Below are positions 16,555 to 24,685 of a DNA stretch of 64,000 bases, in pieces. Each line of letters opens with the position of its first letter. The first letter of the stretch is position 1. Below the pieces are notes generated by a model. That model saw only the letters and a program-made list of their open reading frames with translations, had not been told where the DNA came from and ran no database searches. The position numbers and the translations under genes are program-made. The stretch spans positions 62,001 through 126,000 of the forward strand of contig NZ_LMFZ01000049.1 of assembly GCF_001427305.1 (NCBI RefSeq). Reading direction: 5' to 3'. This stretch comes from Duganella sp. Root1480D1 (lineage in GTDB: Bacteria > Pseudomonadota > Gammaproteobacteria > Burkholderiales > Burkholderiaceae_D).

Positions 16555-17454
16555 ATGACAGCACAAGATTCCAGCCCTCTCGCCAGTTTACCAATCCTCG
16601 GCGAGACCGCCCATCAGAATTATCCTACGGCAACTTTATACGTGGTGGCCACGCCAATTGGCAACGTTACTGACATCAGCCTGCGTGCCCTGCACGTGTT
16701 GTCCCTGGTCGATGCGGTCGCCTGTGAAGATACGCGCAACACAGCGCAGCTCATGAACCGCTTCGGCCTGCACAAGCCTTTGATTGCAGCCCATATGCAC
16801 AATGAGCGTGAAGCAGCGCAAGGCTTGATCATCCGCCTGCAGGCTGGTGAACGCATCGCCCTGGTGTCGGATGCCGGCACGCCTGCTGTTTCCGACCCGG
16901 GCGCCCGGATCGTGGACGCGGTACGGGCAGCCGGCTTGCGCGTGATCCCCCTACCGGGTGCGTCGGCCGCCGTGACCGCGCTGTCGGCCAGTGGCCTGGT
17001 AAACGACCAATTCCATTTTGTTGGATTTTTGCCATCAAAAGCCAAACAGCGCGAGGCAGTACTACAAGGATTAGCGGCCGCGCCAGCCACCCTGGTGTTC
17101 TACGAAGCCCCGCACCGTATTGTCGAGTGCGCCCAGGCGTTGGCCGACGCCTTCGGGGCCGAACGCCAGGTCGTATTCGCCCGCGAGGTGACCAAGCTGT
17201 TCGAGCAGATCCACCGCTGCCCGCTGGGCGCAGCCGTGGCCTGGCTGAAATCCGATGCCAATCATGAAAAAGGCGAATTCGTGGTGCTGGTGGAAGGCGC
17301 CCCGCCAGCCGACGAAGGCCAGGATGCCGACACAGACCGCATCCTGCAAATCCTGCTGGCCGAGTTGCCGGTAAAACAAGCAGCCACCCTTGCCGCCCAG
17401 ATCACCGGCAAGAAAAAGAACGCCCTCTACGACCGCGCACTCGAGCTGAAATAA
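16555..17454 (+). CDS. rsmI: 16S rRNA (cytidine-1402-2'-O)-methyltransferase
   Basis: RsmI methylates the ribose of C1402 in the ribosomal P site. The 299-residue protein has the tetrapyrrole-methylase fold with YVVATPIGNVTDISLRAL at the start, EDTRNTAQLMNRFG, the SAM-binding SDAGTPAVSDPGARIV and the LPGASAAVTALSASGL motif. The C-terminal helical domain includes ITGKKKNALYDRALELK. The start at 16555 is preferred; an ATG at 16543 is in frame but overlaps the lpoA start codon on the opposite strand. It is divergent from lpoA, as in E. coli. Confidence 0.95.
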   Translation: MTAQDSSPLASLPILGETAHQNYPTATLYVVATPIGNVTDISLRALHVLSLVDAVACEDTRNTAQLMNRFGLHKPLIAAHMHNEREAAQGLIIRLQAGERIALVSDAGTPAVSDPGARIVDAVRAAGLRVIPLPGASAAVTALSASGLVNDQFHFVGFLPSKAKQREAVLQGLAAAPATLVFYEAPHRIVECAQALADAFGAERQVVFAREVTKLFEQIHRCPLGAAVAWLKSDANHEKGEFVVLVEGAPPADEGQDADTDRILQILLAELPVKQAATLAAQITGKKKNALYDRALELK

Positions 17455-17477
17455 ATGGGGTACGTCCCCATTTATTT
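17449..17477. terminator. Perfect 12-bp palindrome, bidirectional terminator or REP-like element
   Basis: AAATAAATGGGG at 17449-17460 pairs exactly with CCCCATTTATTT at 17466-17477, around a five-base loop. It overlaps the rsmI stop and ends 1 base before the 3' end of the TonB-like gene, so it can terminate both. The shape, with GGGG/CCCC flanked by AT, resembles dispersed palindromes seen in related genomes; whether it is repeated elsewhere cannot be told here. Confidence 0.65.
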
Positions 17478-17478
17478 C

Positions 17479-18039
17479 TTACCATTTGCAGCCGCTGTCT
17501 TTCTTGTCCATCATCAGGTAAAGCGGGGCCAGCAGGCCGCCGGGGATGCCGTCCTTGCAGTTGGGGCGGGCGGCGTTCTGGATCTGGCGGGCCAGCTTTT
17601 CCTCACGGGTTTCGCGCAGCTTGGGTGGGGCTGTGTCCAGCTCGCCGGCTATGTCGCGGGCGGCGACTTTCGCCGCTTCACGGTCGAAATGTGGTGCCGG
17701 CCCAGGCTCGGCCGGACGCAGGATCAAGGTCGATTCCCGCGCCGGCGGGGCTGACAACTCCGATTCCTCTTTAGATGCGTTCTTGTGCGGTTCTGCGCGA
17801 CGCGGCGGGCGGCGTGGTTCGGCGACCGCAACTCGCTCCGGCTTGCGCTCAACGTCGGGCGCAGGCTCCGGCGGCGGGGGCGGCGCCACAATCCTGACTT
17901 CCACTGTCGTCAACCAGGTGCGCGCATCGGGCGCATGGCGCGGCTCGGGCAGGCGCACGAACACCACCACCGCCACGTGCAGTAGCAAAGAAATAACGAT
18001 CCCGACCGCTATCCGCCATCTCGGCGTTCGATAAGGCAT
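17479..18039 (-). CDS. TonB-like membrane-anchored proline-rich protein
   Basis: The 186-residue protein has one N-terminal membrane helix (IAVGIVISLLLHVAVVVFV), then a proline-rich stretch (VAPPPPPEPAPDVER) and a basic/acidic linker. This resembles the N-terminal half of TonB-type energy transducers. The C-terminal part (NCKDGIPGGLLAPLYLMMDK, ending SGCKW) is not a TonB C-terminal domain and has two Cys that may form a disulfide in the periplasm. So it may be a truncated or diverged TonB-like protein, or an unrelated proline-rich anchor. The start at 18039 is chosen because the membrane segment follows directly. Confidence 0.65.
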   Translation of the reverse strand: MPYRTPRWRIAVGIVISLLLHVAVVVFVRLPEPRHAPDARTWLTTVEVRIVAPPPPPEPAPDVERKPERVAVAEPRRPPRRAEPHKNASKEESELSAPPARESTLILRPAEPGPAPHFDREAAKVAARDIAGELDTAPPKLRETREEKLARQIQNAARPNCKDGIPGGLLAPLYLMMDKKDSGCKW

Positions 18040-18067
18040 CAAAATTCTCCAATTTTTAAATTGGGGG

Positions 18068-18096
18068 TTGACGATCCCTGACCCAGCTTGTATTAT
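18068..18096 (+). promoter_or_regulatory. Sigma-70-type promoter of tRNA-Pro
   Basis: TTGACG at 18068-18073 and TATTAT at 18091-18096 are separated by exactly 17 bases. The predicted start near 18103 lies a few bases before the tRNA 5' end at 18107, as expected for a strong tRNA promoter. Confidence 0.85.
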
Positions 18097-18106
18097 CTTG
18101 CTTCTT

Positions 18107-18183
18107 CGGAGTGTAGCGCAGCCCGGTAGCGCATCTGCTTTGGGAGCAGAGGGTCCAAGGTTCGAATCCTTGTACTCCGACCA
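18107..18183 (+). tRNA. tRNA-Pro, anticodon TGG
   Basis: The 77-base sequence folds as a cloverleaf. The acceptor stem pairs CGGAGTG with TACTCCG (closing G-T), the D arm contains AGCCCGGTAGCGC, the anticodon stem TCTGC/GCAGA encloses loop TTTGGGA with anticodon TGG, and the T arm contains GGTTCGAATCC. The CCA end is encoded. It reads CCA and, through wobble, other proline codons. A consensus promoter precedes it and an intrinsic terminator follows. Confidence 0.97.
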
Positions 18184-18196
18184 AGTTTCAGAAAAA

Positions 18197-18227
18197 AGAC
18201 CTGCATTCGTGCAGGTCTTTTTTTTTT
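18197..18227 (+). terminator. Intrinsic terminator of tRNA-Pro
   Basis: AGACCTGCA at 18197-18205 and TGCAGGTCT at 18210-18218 form a perfect 9-bp stem with a TTCG tetraloop, followed by nine T. It is one of the clearest terminators in the window. Confidence 0.95.
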
Positions 18228-18246
18228 CTGCGTTAGGATCAGCGCC

Positions 18247-18948
18247 ATGTACACCTGCCCTTGCTGCGGATATGCCACCTTCGCCGGCGCCCCCGGCTCC
18301 CTCGCAACGTGCCCTGTCTGCGAGTGGCACGACGACCTGCCGCAACTCTACTCCCCCTTCCTTGCCAGCGGCGCAAACGTGCATAACCTGGCGGAGGCGC
18401 AAGTCCGTTACGTGCAATTCGGTGGCGCGCCAGCTGGCGCTGAACACGTGCGGGACCCGCACTGGTTCCCGCTGTGGCAGCAAAAAGCCGATATTCCGGA
18501 CGGCTCGCCGCAAGACAACGCTACTACATACGATTTGTACTATTGGCTCCGTACCCCACGCGCCTCCGTGCCCGAGCAGCCGGTCGGCCTGCGCCGCGTG
18601 CGCAATCGGATCATCGAATACCTGGAACTGGCCAGCTCCTTCGACGCACAGCGGCAACTGCAAGCGTCCGCACCAGCGATGTCGGCGGCGGACGAAGTAT
18701 TGAATCAATGGGAAGACTGGGTAACGCCGGACTGGAAGCAGCATTTCACCGAACCAGTCTTTTCCGCGGAAGAACGCAACGGCATCGCCCAGTTTGCGCG
18801 CGTGTGGCGTGAGATCGCCGACGGTGCGCCGCATCCCTTGCCACGGCTTGAAACGCTGTTCGCGACGCCCAACTGGCAATCGCTGCAACGTGCAGCGGCC
18901 ACGCTGCTGGCAGTTTTCCTGCTGCGCGGCCGCTCGGACGAAAACTGA
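18247..18948 (+). CDS. CPCC-family cysteine-rich protein with C-terminal extension
   Basis: The N-terminal 60 residues match the CPCC cysteine-rich domain: MYTCPCCGYATFAG followed by ATCPVCEWHDD, a probable zinc site with four Cys. Proteins with only this domain are about 70-120 residues long, whereas this one has 233. The extra part (residues about 95-233) is helical and contains RRVRNRIIEYLELASSFD and LETLFATPNWQSLQRAAATL; I do not recognise it. CPCC proteins are sometimes found with polymorphic toxin-immunity loci, but nothing here suggests a toxin. The gene follows the tRNA terminator and its stop directly abuts that of mvaB on the other strand. Confidence 0.75.
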   Translation: MYTCPCCGYATFAGAPGSLATCPVCEWHDDLPQLYSPFLASGANVHNLAEAQVRYVQFGGAPAGAEHVRDPHWFPLWQQKADIPDGSPQDNATTYDLYYWLRTPRASVPEQPVGLRRVRNRIIEYLELASSFDAQRQLQASAPAMSAADEVLNQWEDWVTPDWKQHFTEPVFSAEERNGIAQFARVWREIADGAPHPLPRLETLFATPNWQSLQRAAATLLAVFLLRGRSDEN

Positions 18949-19857
18949 TCAGCCGGCGCGTTTGGCGGCAATCGCATTGCCCGCGCGGCTGGCGGCTTTG
19001 CGGCCCAGGAAGTTGGAGATAAACTGGCCAGCGTCGACTACCTTGTCCAGGTCCACGCCAGTCTCGATGCCCAGGCCATTCATCATGTAGATCACGTCTT
19101 CCGTGGCGACGTTGCCGGTAGCGCCTTTTGCGTAAGGGCAGCCGCCCAGGCCCGACACGGAGGAATGGAAGATCTCAATCCCCAGCTCCATCGAGGCGTA
19201 GATATTCGCCAGCGCCTGGCCATAAGTATCGTGGAAGTGGCCCGCCAGCGAATTGGCCCGGAATTCCTGGATCGCGCGTTCCATCACCGCCTGCGTCTTG
19301 CGCGGAGTCGATACGCCGATAGTGTCGGCAATATCGATTTCGTCGCAGCCCAGGTCGCGCATGCGGCCAACCACATAGGCTACGGAATCCAGCGGTACTT
19401 CGCCCTGGTACGGACAGCCAAAGGCCGTGCTGACCGAGGCGCGCAGGCGCAGGCCTGCGTCCTTGGCGGCTTTCGCAACGGGCACAAAGCGTTCAATCGA
19501 TTCCGCGATCGAGCAGTTGATGTTCTTCTGCGAGAATGCCTCCGATGCCGCGCCGAAGATCACCACTTCATTGGCGCCAGCCGCCAGCGCGGCTTCAAAG
19601 CCCTGCATATTCGGCGTCAGCGCGGAATAGATCACGCCCGGCTTGCGCGTAATGCCAGCCATGACTTCTTTCGACGTGGCCATCTGCGGTACCCATTTCG
19701 GCGATACGAACGACGCCGCCTCGATATTCGGGAAGCCCGCTTCCGTCAGGCGGTTCACCAGTTCGATCTTCACATCGGCCGGCACGTCGCCTTTTTCATT
19801 CTGCAGGCCGTCGCGCGGGCCCACTTCAACAATCTTGACCTTCTTTGGCAAACTCAT
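18949..19857 (-). CDS. mvaB: Hydroxymethylglutaryl-CoA lyase
   Basis: This enzyme, LiuE in leucine catabolism, cleaves HMG-CoA to acetyl-CoA and acetoacetate, the last step of the pathway. The 302-residue protein has VEVGPRDGLQNEKGDVPAD at the start (substrate and metal-binding Arg, Asp), the barrel segment SVSTAFGCPYQGEVP, the metal-binding HFHDTYGQALAN and the catalytic Cys loop SVSGLGGCPYAKGATGN. It is the last gene of a nine-gene operon that begins with liuB, and starts 1 base after the ghrA stop. Confidence 0.95.
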   Translation of the reverse strand: MSLPKKVKIVEVGPRDGLQNEKGDVPADVKIELVNRLTEAGFPNIEAASFVSPKWVPQMATSKEVMAGITRKPGVIYSALTPNMQGFEAALAAGANEVVIFGAASEAFSQKNINCSIAESIERFVPVAKAAKDAGLRLRASVSTAFGCPYQGEVPLDSVAYVVGRMRDLGCDEIDIADTIGVSTPRKTQAVMERAIQEFRANSLAGHFHDTYGQALANIYASMELGIEIFHSSVSGLGGCPYAKGATGNVATEDVIYMMNGLGIETGVDLDKVVDAGQFISNFLGRKAASRAGNAIAAKRAG

Positions 19858-19858
19858 T

Positions 19859-20791
19859 TCAGTATCCCTTTGTGCGATTGATTACATCGGCGACTTCTTC
19901 GCCGCGTGCATGTTGGCGCATCTTGCCAACCATCTGCCCCACGCTTTCGCGGCGCAGCGTCAGTGCGGAAATATGCGGCGTGATCGTAATGCGCGGTTCC
20001 TGCCAGAACGGATGCTGCGCCGGCAGCGGTTCGCTGCGGAACACGTCCAGCGTCGCACCCGCAATGTGGCCGGCTTTAATCAGCGGCAGCAGGTCCGGCT
20101 CGGATATATGCGCACCGCGCCCGACGTTGACGATGTAAGAACCCTGCGGCATCTTCATCATGTTGGTGCGGTTGAGGATGTGGACCGTTTCCTCGGTCAA
20201 GGGCAGCATGCACACAACCACGCGCGACGAGCCGAGGAAGCCATCCAGCCCCTCCGACCCATGGAAGGACTCCACGCCAGTCAGCGACTTCGGCGAACGG
20301 CTCCACGCGCGCAGCGGAAAGCCGAAAGGCTTGAGCGCTTCGATCACATGCGACCCTAAAGCGCCCACACCCATCACGCCGATGGGAAAATCGGCCTTGT
20401 CGCGTGCTTCAAGCTGCAGCCAGGCGCCAGCGCGCGCTTGCGCCTCGTATTCGTCGAGTCGACGGAAATAACGCAGCACGGAATGCGTGACGTATTCCGC
20501 CATCTGAATGCCCATGCCTGCGTCGTTCAGGCGCACGATGGGGATATGCGGCGGAATCGCATGCGAGTACTTCATGATCGCATCGGCCCCGGCGCCGGTC
20601 AGGAAAATCGCCTTCACGCGTGCCAGGTCGGCCAGCATTGCCTGCGGCGGAGTCCACAGCACGGCGTAATCGCAAGGCGGCAGGTCGGCGCCTTCACGCC
20701 ACACCACCACTTCCGCCTCCGGCATGAAGTCGGCGAAATCCTTGATCCAGGGCGCGGTATTGCCATCCGCGCGATACAGCAGGATGCGCAT
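19859..20791 (-). CDS. ghrA: Glyoxylate/hydroxypyruvate reductase A
   Basis: GhrA reduces glyoxylate to glycolate and hydroxypyruvate to glycerate with NADPH. The 310-residue protein belongs to the D-2-hydroxyacid dehydrogenase family. The N-terminal ends of the substrate domain (CDYAVLWTPPQAMLADL), the nucleotide fold (GVMGVGALGSHVIEALKPFG), the NVGRGAHISEPDLLPL segment with the catalytic Arg region upstream, and the C-terminal ITPHISALT containing the catalytic His are all present. It lies inside the leucine/biotin operon, which is unusual; it could remove glyoxylate when acetyl-CoA from leucine drives the glyoxylate bypass. That link is inference. Confidence 0.9.
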   Translation of the reverse strand: MRILLYRADGNTAPWIKDFADFMPEAEVVVWREGADLPPCDYAVLWTPPQAMLADLARVKAIFLTGAGADAIMKYSHAIPPHIPIVRLNDAGMGIQMAEYVTHSVLRYFRRLDEYEAQARAGAWLQLEARDKADFPIGVMGVGALGSHVIEALKPFGFPLRAWSRSPKSLTGVESFHGSEGLDGFLGSSRVVVCMLPLTEETVHILNRTNMMKMPQGSYIVNVGRGAHISEPDLLPLIKAGHIAGATLDVFRSEPLPAQHPFWQEPRITITPHISALTLRRESVGQMVGKMRQHARGEEVADVINRTKGY

Positions 20792-20802
20792 TCCGCTTCT
20801 CC

Positions 20803-22833
20803 TTAAGCGGCGGTCTTGAACGCCAGCAGCGGCGCGCCATCGGCCACCTGGTCGCCCACGGCGTACAGGATCTCTTCGACCACGCCGTCATGCGGCGCGG
20901 ATATGGTGTGCTCCATCTTCATCGCTTCCATGATGACCAGCGCGTCGCCCTTCTTCACTTCCTTGCCCTTCTCGGCCAGCACGGCGACAACCTTGCCCGG
21001 CATCGGTGCGGTCAGGCGGCCGCCTTCCGCTTCGGACTCGCCGGCATGCGCCATCGGGTCGTTATAGTCCAGCACATAGTGGCCGCCGCCGGTGAAGACG
21101 TGGAACACGTCGCCGTCGCGGCGCACGGTGCCATGCACCGAAGTCTCGCCCAGCTTGATGCTCAGGTCGACGCCGTCCTGCTTGAACAGCGACAGGTCGA
21201 CTTCCAGGCCCTTGATCTCGAACTGCCAGCCGTGCGGCAGGTAGGTCAGCATCGGCGCGTACTGCTTGCCATGCTCGTCGCTGAAGGACAGCTTGCGCGC
21301 ATAGTTGAAGTTCATGCGCCAGCCCAGGGCCTGGCCCCATGGATCACCTTTGTTGGCGCCGGATTGGGCGGCCGACTTGTCCTTCTCTTCTTCGATCAGC
21401 GACACCGCGGCCAGCGCCACGGCGGCGACAGGGATCGAACGCGCCGGCGGGAACAGCGCATCGTGGTTGCGCTCAATCAAGCCTGTATCCAGGTCGGCGT
21501 TGGCGAAGGCATCGCCTTCCACCAGGCGCTTCAGGAAGGCGATATTGGTCGCCAGGCCGACGATCTGGTATTGCGACAGCGCTTGCGCCATGCGGGCCAG
21601 CGCCTGTTTGCGGTCTGCGCCCCAGACGATCAGCTTGGCGATCATCGGGTCGTAGAACGGGGAAATTGCATCGTTTTCGCGCACGCCGGAATCGATACGC
21701 ACCGCAGCCGGATGGCCAGGCACGCCGCCCAATTCGAAGTTGGCGGCGCTTGGGGTTTCCAGGTGGCGCAGGGTACCGATCGACGGCAGGAAGCCCTTCT
21801 CCGGATTCTCGGCGTAGATACGCGCTTCGATCGAGTGGCCGTTAATGGCCAACTCTTCCTGCTTCCTCGGCAGGGTTTCGCCGGCGGCGACGCGGATCTG
21901 CCATTCCACCAGGTCGGTACCGGTGATCATTTCGGTCACCGGGTGCTCAACCTGCAGGCGGGTGTTCATCTCCATGAAGTAGAAGCTGCCGTCCTGGTTG
22001 GCGATGAATTCGACCGTACCAGCACCGACGTAGCCCACGGCGCGTGCCGCAGCAACGGCGGCTTCGCCCATGGCAGCGCGGCGCTCAGCGCTCATGCCTG
22101 GCGCCGGCGCTTCTTCCAGAACTTTCTGGTGGCGGCGCTGCACGGAGCAGTCACGCTCGAACAGGTAGATGCAGTTGCCGTGCGTGTCGGCGAACACCTG
22201 GATCTCGATGTGGCGCGGGCGCTGCAGGTATTTCTCCGCCAGTACCTTGTCGTCGCCGAAGGAGCTGATCGCTTCGCGTTTGCAGGATGCCAGCGCATCC
22301 TTGAACGCCTCGGACGATTCGACCACGCGCATGCCCTTGCCGCCGCCGCCGGCCGAAGCCTTCAGCAGCACAGGGTAGCCGATACGGTCGGCCTGTTCCT
22401 GCAGGAAGCCTGCATCCTGATTGTCACCGTGGTAGCCCGGCACCAGCGGCACGTTGGCCTTCTCCATCAGCTGCTTCGCAGCCGATTTCGAACCCATGGC
22501 GCGCATGGCGGAAGCTGGCGGGCCAATGAAGGCCAGGCCTACTTCGGCGCAGGCATCGGCGAACTCCGCGTTCTCGGACAGGAAGCCATAGCCTGGGTGG
22601 ATCGCTTCCGCACCGGTGGCCAGCGCCACGGCGATCAGCTTGTCGCCGCACAGGTAGGATTCCTTGGCAGCGGCCGGGCCGATGTTCACCGCTTCGTCGC
22701 ACACGGCAACGTGCTTGGCATTCGCGTCCGCGTCCGAATACACGGCCACGGTCTTGATGCCCAGGCGGCGTGCGGTTGCAGCGACGCGGCAAGCGATCTC
22801 GCCACGGTTGGCAATCAGGATTTTCTTGAACAT
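20803..22833 (-). CDS. liuD: Methylcrotonyl-CoA carboxylase, biotin-containing alpha subunit
   Basis: The 676-residue protein contains biotin carboxylase (residues about 1-450), a linker, and a C-terminal biotin carrier domain. Seen motifs are the start MFKKILIANRGEIACRVAAT, the ATP loop LKASAGGGGKGMRVVESSE, MEMNTRLQVEHPVTE, and the biotinylation site EAMKMEH. It carboxylates biotin and passes the carboxyl group to 3-methylcrotonyl-CoA on the LiuB subunit in leucine breakdown. Acetyl- or propionyl-CoA carboxylases have a similar architecture, but liuB, liuC and mvaB in the same operon identify it. It lies 30 bases after bioB, the largest gap within the operon. Confidence 0.94.
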   Translation of the reverse strand: MFKKILIANRGEIACRVAATARRLGIKTVAVYSDADANAKHVAVCDEAVNIGPAAAKESYLCGDKLIAVALATGAEAIHPGYGFLSENAEFADACAEVGLAFIGPPASAMRAMGSKSAAKQLMEKANVPLVPGYHGDNQDAGFLQEQADRIGYPVLLKASAGGGGKGMRVVESSEAFKDALASCKREAISSFGDDKVLAEKYLQRPRHIEIQVFADTHGNCIYLFERDCSVQRRHQKVLEEAPAPGMSAERRAAMGEAAVAAARAVGYVGAGTVEFIANQDGSFYFMEMNTRLQVEHPVTEMITGTDLVEWQIRVAAGETLPRKQEELAINGHSIEARIYAENPEKGFLPSIGTLRHLETPSAANFELGGVPGHPAAVRIDSGVRENDAISPFYDPMIAKLIVWGADRKQALARMAQALSQYQIVGLATNIAFLKRLVEGDAFANADLDTGLIERNHDALFPPARSIPVAAVALAAVSLIEEEKDKSAAQSGANKGDPWGQALGWRMNFNYARKLSFSDEHGKQYAPMLTYLPHGWQFEIKGLEVDLSLFKQDGVDLSIKLGETSVHGTVRRDGDVFHVFTGGGHYVLDYNDPMAHAGESEAEGGRLTAPMPGKVVAVLAEKGKEVKKGDALVIMEAMKMEHTISAPHDGVVEEILYAVGDQVADGAPLLAFKTAA

Positions 22834-22863
22834 GTCTCTCTCTACTCTTTTTTGGATTTTTTC

Positions 22864-23904
22864 TTAGCAGCCGCAGGCTTCTTTTTGCACGGAGTCCAGC
22901 ACGGCGCCGCGGGTAGGCAGACCCAGTTTCGCCAGCAGTGCGCGGTCGTCGTTGGCTTCCGGGTTATCGGTGGTCAGCAGCTTGTCACCGTAGAAGATCG
23001 AGTTGGCGCCAGCCATGAAGCACATGGCTTGCACGGCTTCGCCCAGTTCGCGACGGCCAGCCGACAGGCGCACGCGCGCTTTCGGCATGGTGATGCGGGC
23101 GATGGCGATGGTGCGCACGAATTCCAGCGGGTCCAGCTTGTCCAGGCCGTGCAGCGGGGTGCCTTCCACTTGTACCAGGTGGTTGACCGGTACCGACTCA
23201 GGGTATGGGTTCAGGTTCGCCAACTGGGCGATCAGGCCGGCGCGCTGTTCACGCGTCTCGCCCATGCCCACGATGCCGCCGCAGCAGACTTTCAGGCCGG
23301 CGTTGCGCACGTGGCCCAGGGTGTCCAGGCGGTCCTGGTACTGGCGGGTGGAGATCACGTTGTCGTAGAAGTCCGGCGAAGTGTCCAGGTTGTGGTTGTA
23401 GTAGTCCAGGCCCGCATCCTTCAGGCGCTGCGCCTGATCGGCTTCCAGCATGCCCAGGGTGGCGCAGGTTTCCAGGCCCATGGCCTTCACTTCACGCACC
23501 ATGGTTTCGACTTTTTCCATGTCGCGCTCTTTCGGGCTGCGCCATGCTGCGCCCATGCAGAAACGGGTGGCGCCGTTGTCTTTCGCCTGTTTTGCGGCGT
23601 CCAGCACGGTGTCCAGGTCCAGGATCTTCTTCGCTTCCACGCCAGTGTCGTAGCGCGCGGCTTGCGGGCAGTAGCCGCAATCTTCCTCGCAGCCGCCGGT
23701 CTTGATCGAAAGCAGGGTCGCCAGTTCGACGTCGCCGTCCGGCCAGTGGGCGCGGTGCGCTTCCTGTGCGCGGAACATCAAATCGTTAAATGGCAGCTCG
23801 TACAGGGCCATCACGTCTTCCAGGGGCCAGGTGGCGGCTTCCGGCAGCTTGATGGCGGCGGTTGGACGGTGCAGTTGGACGGCTTTAGGTTCTTGCAGGG
23901 ACAT
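22864..23904 (-). CDS. bioB: Biotin synthase
   Basis: BioB is a radical-SAM enzyme that inserts sulfur into dethiobiotin. The 346-residue protein carries the cluster motif KTGGCEEDCGYCPQAARYD and the family segments GAAWRSPKERDMEKVETMV, YNHNLDTSPDFYDNVISTR and CCGGIVGMGETREQRAGL. The C-terminal segment CGC and DRALLAKLGLP are typical. It lies 12 bases after bioD and is followed by liuD, a biotin-dependent enzyme subunit. Confidence 0.97.
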   Translation of the reverse strand: MSLQEPKAVQLHRPTAAIKLPEAATWPLEDVMALYELPFNDLMFRAQEAHRAHWPDGDVELATLLSIKTGGCEEDCGYCPQAARYDTGVEAKKILDLDTVLDAAKQAKDNGATRFCMGAAWRSPKERDMEKVETMVREVKAMGLETCATLGMLEADQAQRLKDAGLDYYNHNLDTSPDFYDNVISTRQYQDRLDTLGHVRNAGLKVCCGGIVGMGETREQRAGLIAQLANLNPYPESVPVNHLVQVEGTPLHGLDKLDPLEFVRTIAIARITMPKARVRLSAGRRELGEAVQAMCFMAGANSIFYGDKLLTTDNPEANDDRALLAKLGLPTRGAVLDSVQKEACGC

Positions 23905-23916
23905 GTTCTTCCTCTC

Positions 23917-24684
23917 TTACTTGGTGCGGCGGCCCGGCCAGTTCGGCAGGGACGTGAAGTTCAGGTATTCGGCAGCGGCGGCGGCAGTTGGCTTTGCCAG
24001 TCGCGGGATGCGGCCGAGCAGCGGTGCGGGAATGCGCGCTGCCAGTGCGGCGATATTCTCGTCCGCAAAGTTCATTTCAAATTCCAGGGTATTGGCGACC
24101 CAGCCCACGAGCTTAAGGCTGCGCGCTTCAATCGCTTCCACGGTCAGCAGCGCGTGATTGATGCAGCCCAGGCGCAGGCCGACCACCAGCACCACCGGCA
24201 GCGCAAGCTGTTCGGCCAGGTCGGCAGTGTCGAAGTCGTCGGTCAGCGGCACGCGGAAACCGCCCACGCCTTCCACCACGATGGCGTCGGTGGCGGCTGC
24301 GATTTCAACGTAAGCTGCCAGGATAGGTACCGGGTCGATTTCCACGCCTTCCAGTGCGGCGGCGATATGCGGTGCAGCCGGCTCTTTCAGCATGAATGGG
24401 GTGGTCAGCGACTGCGGCAGGTGCACATTGCTTGCTTCGATCAGCTGGTCGGCGTCGTCGTTGTGCAACTGGCCGTTCTTCATCACTGCACCGGCGGCGA
24501 CGGGTTTCATGCCGCAGGCGCGGGCGCCCTGTTGCACCAGCGCGTACAGCATGGCGGAAGACGTCATGGTCTTGCCGATTTCAGTGTCGGTGCCCGCTAC
24601 AAAGCAGGAGAAGCGTGGCGGCAGGCCATCGGCGGCTGCAGCGGCTTGGGGTTCAGGAGCGATGACTGGGTCTTCAAGCGCCAT
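23917..24684 (-). CDS. bioD: Dethiobiotin synthetase
   Basis: BioD closes the ureido ring of dethiobiotin from 7,8-diaminopelargonate, CO2 and ATP. The 255-residue protein has the P-loop-like GTDTEIGKTMTSSAMLYAL, the substrate motif CGMKPVAAGAV, and VEGVGGFRVPLTDDFDTADL typical of the second acidic motif. It has an extended N-terminus of about 25 residues (MALEDPVIAPEPQAAAAADG) that is longer than in E. coli; a shorter start cannot be excluded. It lies 1 base after bioF and 12 before bioB. Confidence 0.95.
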   Translation of the reverse strand: MALEDPVIAPEPQAAAAADGLPPRFSCFVAGTDTEIGKTMTSSAMLYALVQQGARACGMKPVAAGAVMKNGQLHNDDADQLIEASNVHLPQSLTTPFMLKEPAAPHIAAALEGVEIDPVPILAAYVEIAAATDAIVVEGVGGFRVPLTDDFDTADLAEQLALPVVLVVGLRLGCINHALLTVEAIEARSLKLVGWVANTLEFEMNFADENIAALAARIPAPLLGRIPRLAKPTAAAAAEYLNFTSLPNWPGRRTK

Positions 24685-24685
24685 A

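Noticed and set aside
18107..18183. tRNA-Pro as an integration site of a mobile element
   Set aside because: No integrase gene lies nearby, and I see no second copy of the tRNA 3' end in the following sequence. The downstream gene is followed directly by the leucine operon.
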